The notes under the pieces were generated by a model that saw nothing but the letters and a program-made list of their open reading frames with translations, made no database searches and was not told the DNA's origin. A DNA stretch of 8,956 nt from Microbacteriaceae bacterium (GTDB taxonomy: Bacteria; Actinomycetota; Actinomycetes; Actinomycetales; Microbacteriaceae): positions 1-8,956 of the forward strand of contig JAEMRP010000030.1 in assembly GCA_016463265.1 (NCBI GenBank). The letters are read 5' to 3'. Positions 6,792 through 8,956 of the stretch are shown piece by piece. Position 1 is the first letter of the stretch. Each line of letters opens with the position of its first letter. Position numbers and translations under genes: made by a program.

Positions 6792-7814
6792 TCAATAAGA
6801 GAACGCCGTCGTGTACCCGTTCATTGCGGGTTGGCCTCCGAGGTGCGCATAGAGGACGTTGCTGCCCTCTGGGAAATAGCCCTCGCGGACGAGATCGATC
6901 ATGGCGGCCATCGACTTACCTTCGTAGACGGGGTCGGTGATCATCCCATCCATGCGTGCAGCGAGTTCGATGGCCTCGATTGTCCGAGGGCCGGCGATGC
7001 CATAAATTCCGTCGTGCCAACGGTCGAGTAGAACGATTTCATCGTCCCTGACCTCGCGACCCAGTTCGATACCCGTTGCGGTGCGACGCGCGATGCGCGC
7101 AATCTGTTCCCAGGTCTTTTCCACCGTTGCCGACGCATCGATTCCCAGAACCGTGGATGCACGATCCGAGTGGGCAAATCCGGCAATCATTCCACCCTGT
7201 GTTGACCCGGTCACCGAACAAACAATCACGTTGTCAAAGGTGACACCGAGTTCTTTTTCCTGGTCTTCGACTTCGAACGCCCATCCGGCAAAGCCATGAC
7301 CGCCCAGTTCGTGGTCGGACGCCCCGGCGGGAATCGGATAGGGCTTGCCGCCACGTTCCTCAACAGACGCGATGGCCTCTTCCCACGACTTCCGAAACCC
7401 GATATCGAACCCTGCCGGGTCGAGTCGTACGTCGCCACCAAGGATGCGACTCAACAGGATGTTGCCCGTCTTCTCGTAATTGACCTCGTCCCAGTCAACC
7501 CAGTGCTCTTGGACGAGCACGGCTCGAAGACCCAGTTTCGCTGCAACCGCCGCGACCTGACGAGTGTGGTTCGACTGCACACCACCGATCGACACGAGGG
7601 TGTCACATCCCTGGTTGATGGCGTCGGCCGCGAGGTATTCCAACTTGCGCGTCTTGTTGCCGCCAAAGGCTAACCCTGAATTGACGTCTTCTCGCTTTGC
7701 CCACAGTGCGACCTTGCCACCGAGGTGTTCGGTCAAGCGATCGAGGCGGTGAACTGGCGAAGAGCCAAATCGCAGATTGACGCGGGGAGTATTCTCGAGG
7801 GCAGCACGTGTCAT
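6792..7814 (-). CDS. acdS: 1-aminocyclopropane-1-carboxylate (ACC) deaminase
   Basis: This PLP enzyme (fold type II) opens the cyclopropane ring of ACC to give 2-oxobutyrate and ammonia in the cytosol. The 340-residue chain aligns from memory with the 338-residue Pseudomonas enzyme at a constant +3 offset. It has [16 protein letters not shown] with PLP lysine Lys54 (Lys51 in Pseudomonas) and [12 protein letters not shown] with Ser81 (Ser78). It also has Tyr271 (Tyr268), PVYEGKSM with Tyr297/Glu298 (Tyr294/Glu295), and YAHLGG with Leu325 (Leu322). The Glu and Leu separate true ACC deaminases from D-cysteine desulfhydrases, which usually have Thr or Ser there. [10 protein letters not shown] at about 200-209 is the cofactor phosphate loop. 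The ATG follows a TAGTAT box by six bases, so translation is probably leaderless. It is divergent from acs and convergent with the GNAT gene. Residual D-cysteine activity cannot be excluded. Confidence 0.9.
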   Translation of the reverse strand: MTRAALENTPRVNLRFGSSPVHRLDRLTEHLGGKVALWAKREDVNSGLAFGGNKTRKLEYLAADAINQGCDTLVSIGGVQSNHTRQVAAVAAKLGLRAVLVQEHWVDWDEVNYEKTGNILLSRILGGDVRLDPAGFDIGFRKSWEEAIASVEERGGKPYPIPAGASDHELGGHGFAGWAFEVEDQEKELGVTFDNVIVCSVTGSTQGGMIAGFAHSDRASTVLGIDASATVEKTWEQIARIARRTATGIELGREVRDDEIVLLDRWHDGIYGIAGPRTIEAIELAARMDGMITDPVYEGKSMAAMIDLVREGYFPEGSNVLYAHLGGQPAMNGYTTAFSY

Positions 7815-7820
7815 GGGATA

Positions 7821-7826
7821 ATACTA
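7821..7826 (-). promoter_or_regulatory. Leaderless-type -10 box for acdS
   Basis: On the minus strand TAGTAT, a TAnnnT -10 box, ends six bases before the acdS ATG (7814). No Shine-Dalgarno sequence lies between them. This is the same geometry as at the acyltransferase start. The -35 region is weak. An AT-rich overlapping GATAAT on the plus strand (7817-7822) could be part of an acs promoter, 62 bases before its start, but lacks a good -35. Confidence 0.45.
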
Positions 7827-7883
7827 ATCAGTGACGTAGAGCCGATGCTGGTCCTCTATGCGGAAACTAAGGCAAGGACAACG

Positions 7884-8956
7884 ATGTCCAACACAACAAT
7901 TGACAGTCTGTTACACGAAAAACGTCGCTTCCCACCGTCGGCCGATTTCGTCGCTAACGCCATAGCTCAGCCCGAGTTGTACGAGGCCGCAGCGGCGGAC
8001 CGCCTCGGTTTCTGGGCTGACCAAGCGCGCGCGCTGCACTGGCACAAACCCTTCACCCAGACGCTGGACTGGTCTGATGCCCCATTCGCGAAGTGGTTTG
8101 CCGATGGCGAGATTAATGTTGCCTACAATTGTCTCGATCGTCACGTCGAGGCTGGACTCGGTGACCGCGTTGCCATCCAGTTCGAAGGTGAGCCCGGCGA
8201 CTCACGCGCCATCACCTACCGCGAATTGACCGACGAGGTCCGGAAGGCGGCAAACCTTCTCGCCAGCCTCGGTGTGGTGCGCGGCGACCGAATTGCCATC
8301 TACATGCCGCTTATCCCCGAGGCCGTTGTCGCGATGCTCGCCTGTGCGCGCGTTGGCGCGATTCACTCGGTCGTGTTTGGTGGTTTCGCCGCCGAGAGCC
8401 TTCGCGCCCGAATCGATGACGCAGAGGCCAAACTCGTCATCACCGCAGATGGCGGTTTTCGCAAGGGCGCCGTGTTCAACCTCAAGGACGCGGTCGATGA
8501 GGCCGTCGCGCAGACTCCGACCGTCGAGAAGGTGCTTGTCGTCAAGCGCACCGGAAATGACGTTGCGTGGGTTGCCGGACGAGACCTCTGGTGGCACGAC
8601 GAGATCGCCCCCATGAGCGATGACCACATCGCGCAGGGATTCCCCGCCGAAAACCCGTTGTTCATTCTGTATACCTCTGGCACGACCGGAAAACCGAAGG
8701 GAATACTCCACACGAGCGGCGGCTATCTGACGCAGGCAACGTTCACCCATAAAAACGTCTTCGATCTTCACCCCGAATCAGACGTTTATTGGTGCACGGC
8801 CGACATCGGCTGGATCACCGGCCACTCGTACGTCGTTTACGGCCCACTCGCCAACGGTGCGACCCAGGTCATCTACGAGGGCACACCCGACTTCCCCGCT
8901 CCCGGTCGCTGGTGGGACATCATCGAAAAATACAAGGTGTCAATTTTCTACACCGC
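7884..8956 (+). CDS. acs: Acetyl-CoA synthetase, 3' partial
   Basis: This AMP-forming ligase activates acetate with ATP and CoA through an acetyl-adenylate. The window holds 357 codons plus two bases of an expected 640-660 residue protein; the frame is open to the end. The N-terminus has the Acs-type cap region (about 1-90, with FWADQARALHWHKPF). Next come FGGFAAESLRARIDD, where Acs binds CoA, and the P-loop YTSGTTGKPKG at 263-273. VYWCTADIGWITGHSYVVYG (301-320) includes the conserved Trp310 and Thr312 near the acetate pocket and nucleotide. The start ATG 7884 has AAGGA at 7874-7878, five bases upstream. The regulatory Lys in the C-terminal domain is beyond the window. It is transcribed divergently from acdS. 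The specificity pattern favours acetate over propionate, though the deciding pocket is only partly visible. Confidence 0.95.
   Translation, partial: MSNTTIDSLLHEKRRFPPSADFVANAIAQPELYEAAAADRLGFWADQARALHWHKPFTQTLDWSDAPFAKWFADGEINVAYNCLDRHVEAGLGDRVAIQFEGEPGDSRAITYRELTDEVRKAANLLASLGVVRGDRIAIYMPLIPEAVVAMLACARVGAIHSVVFGGFAAESLRARIDDAEAKLVITADGGFRKGAVFNLKDAVDEAVAQTPTVEKVLVVKRTGNDVAWVAGRDLWWHDEIAPMSDDHIAQGFPAENPLFILYTSGTTGKPKGILHTSGGYLTQATFTHKNVFDLHPESDVYWCTADIGWITGHSYVVYGPLANGATQVIYEGTPDFPAPGRWWDIIEKYKVSIFYT

Noticed and set aside
8202..8771. Minus-strand open frame of 189 codons opposite acs
   Set aside because: It is antisense to a strongly conserved acetyl-CoA synthetase and has no domain or start signal.

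Overview
The window looks like chromosomal DNA of a moderately GC-rich actinobacterium, probably Microbacteriaceae or a close relative. The clearest sign is a minus-strand cluster encoding a DUF4244 Flp-like pilin, a TadE-like protein and an Rv3654c-like pseudopilin, a trio I know only from Actinobacteria. Two genes also start right after a TAnnnT -10 box with no Shine-Dalgarno sequence, the leaderless style common in this phylum. The genus is not fixed by the sequence.

Layout. (1) 1-2516, plus strand: the end of a polyamine-type ABC importer operon, with a substrate-binding protein (5' end outside the window) and two MetI-like permeases. The ATPase is not in view. (2) 2513-3295, minus strand: the overlapping tad-type pilin cluster, convergent with the transporter and sharing a CTAG with it as both stop codons. 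No TadA, TadB or TadC gene lies upstream of the pilin. (3) 3395 to about 3600, minus strand: the C-terminal half of a VOC (glyoxalase-fold) gene, apparently a remnant. (4) 3617-5758: a large membrane O-acyltransferase with an SGNH tail. It carries an in-frame internal copy of 94 bases of its own sequence. (5) 5785-6684: a tandem GNAT acetyltransferase directly downstream. (6) 6792-7814, minus strand: 1-aminocyclopropane-1-carboxylate (ACC) deaminase, with every residue I know to be diagnostic of the true enzyme. (7) 7884-8956: the first 357 codons of acetyl-CoA synthetase, cut by the window end, divergent from acdS.

How the parts relate. In Mycobacterium tuberculosis the Rv3654c-Rv3660c tad-like cluster and acs (Rv3667) are near neighbours. 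This window keeps both ends of that neighbourhood but has a VOC remnant, a surface acyltransferase, a GNAT and acdS between them. I infer an accessory insertion or replacement that may have removed the pilus motor and platform genes. Metabolically the window covers uptake of a cationic nitrogen compound, release of ammonia and 2-oxobutyrate from ACC, and acetate activation; any link between these is inference.

I see no RNA gene, insertion sequence, CRISPR array, phage gene or recognised defence system. The most unusual structure is the internal duplication in the acyltransferase.
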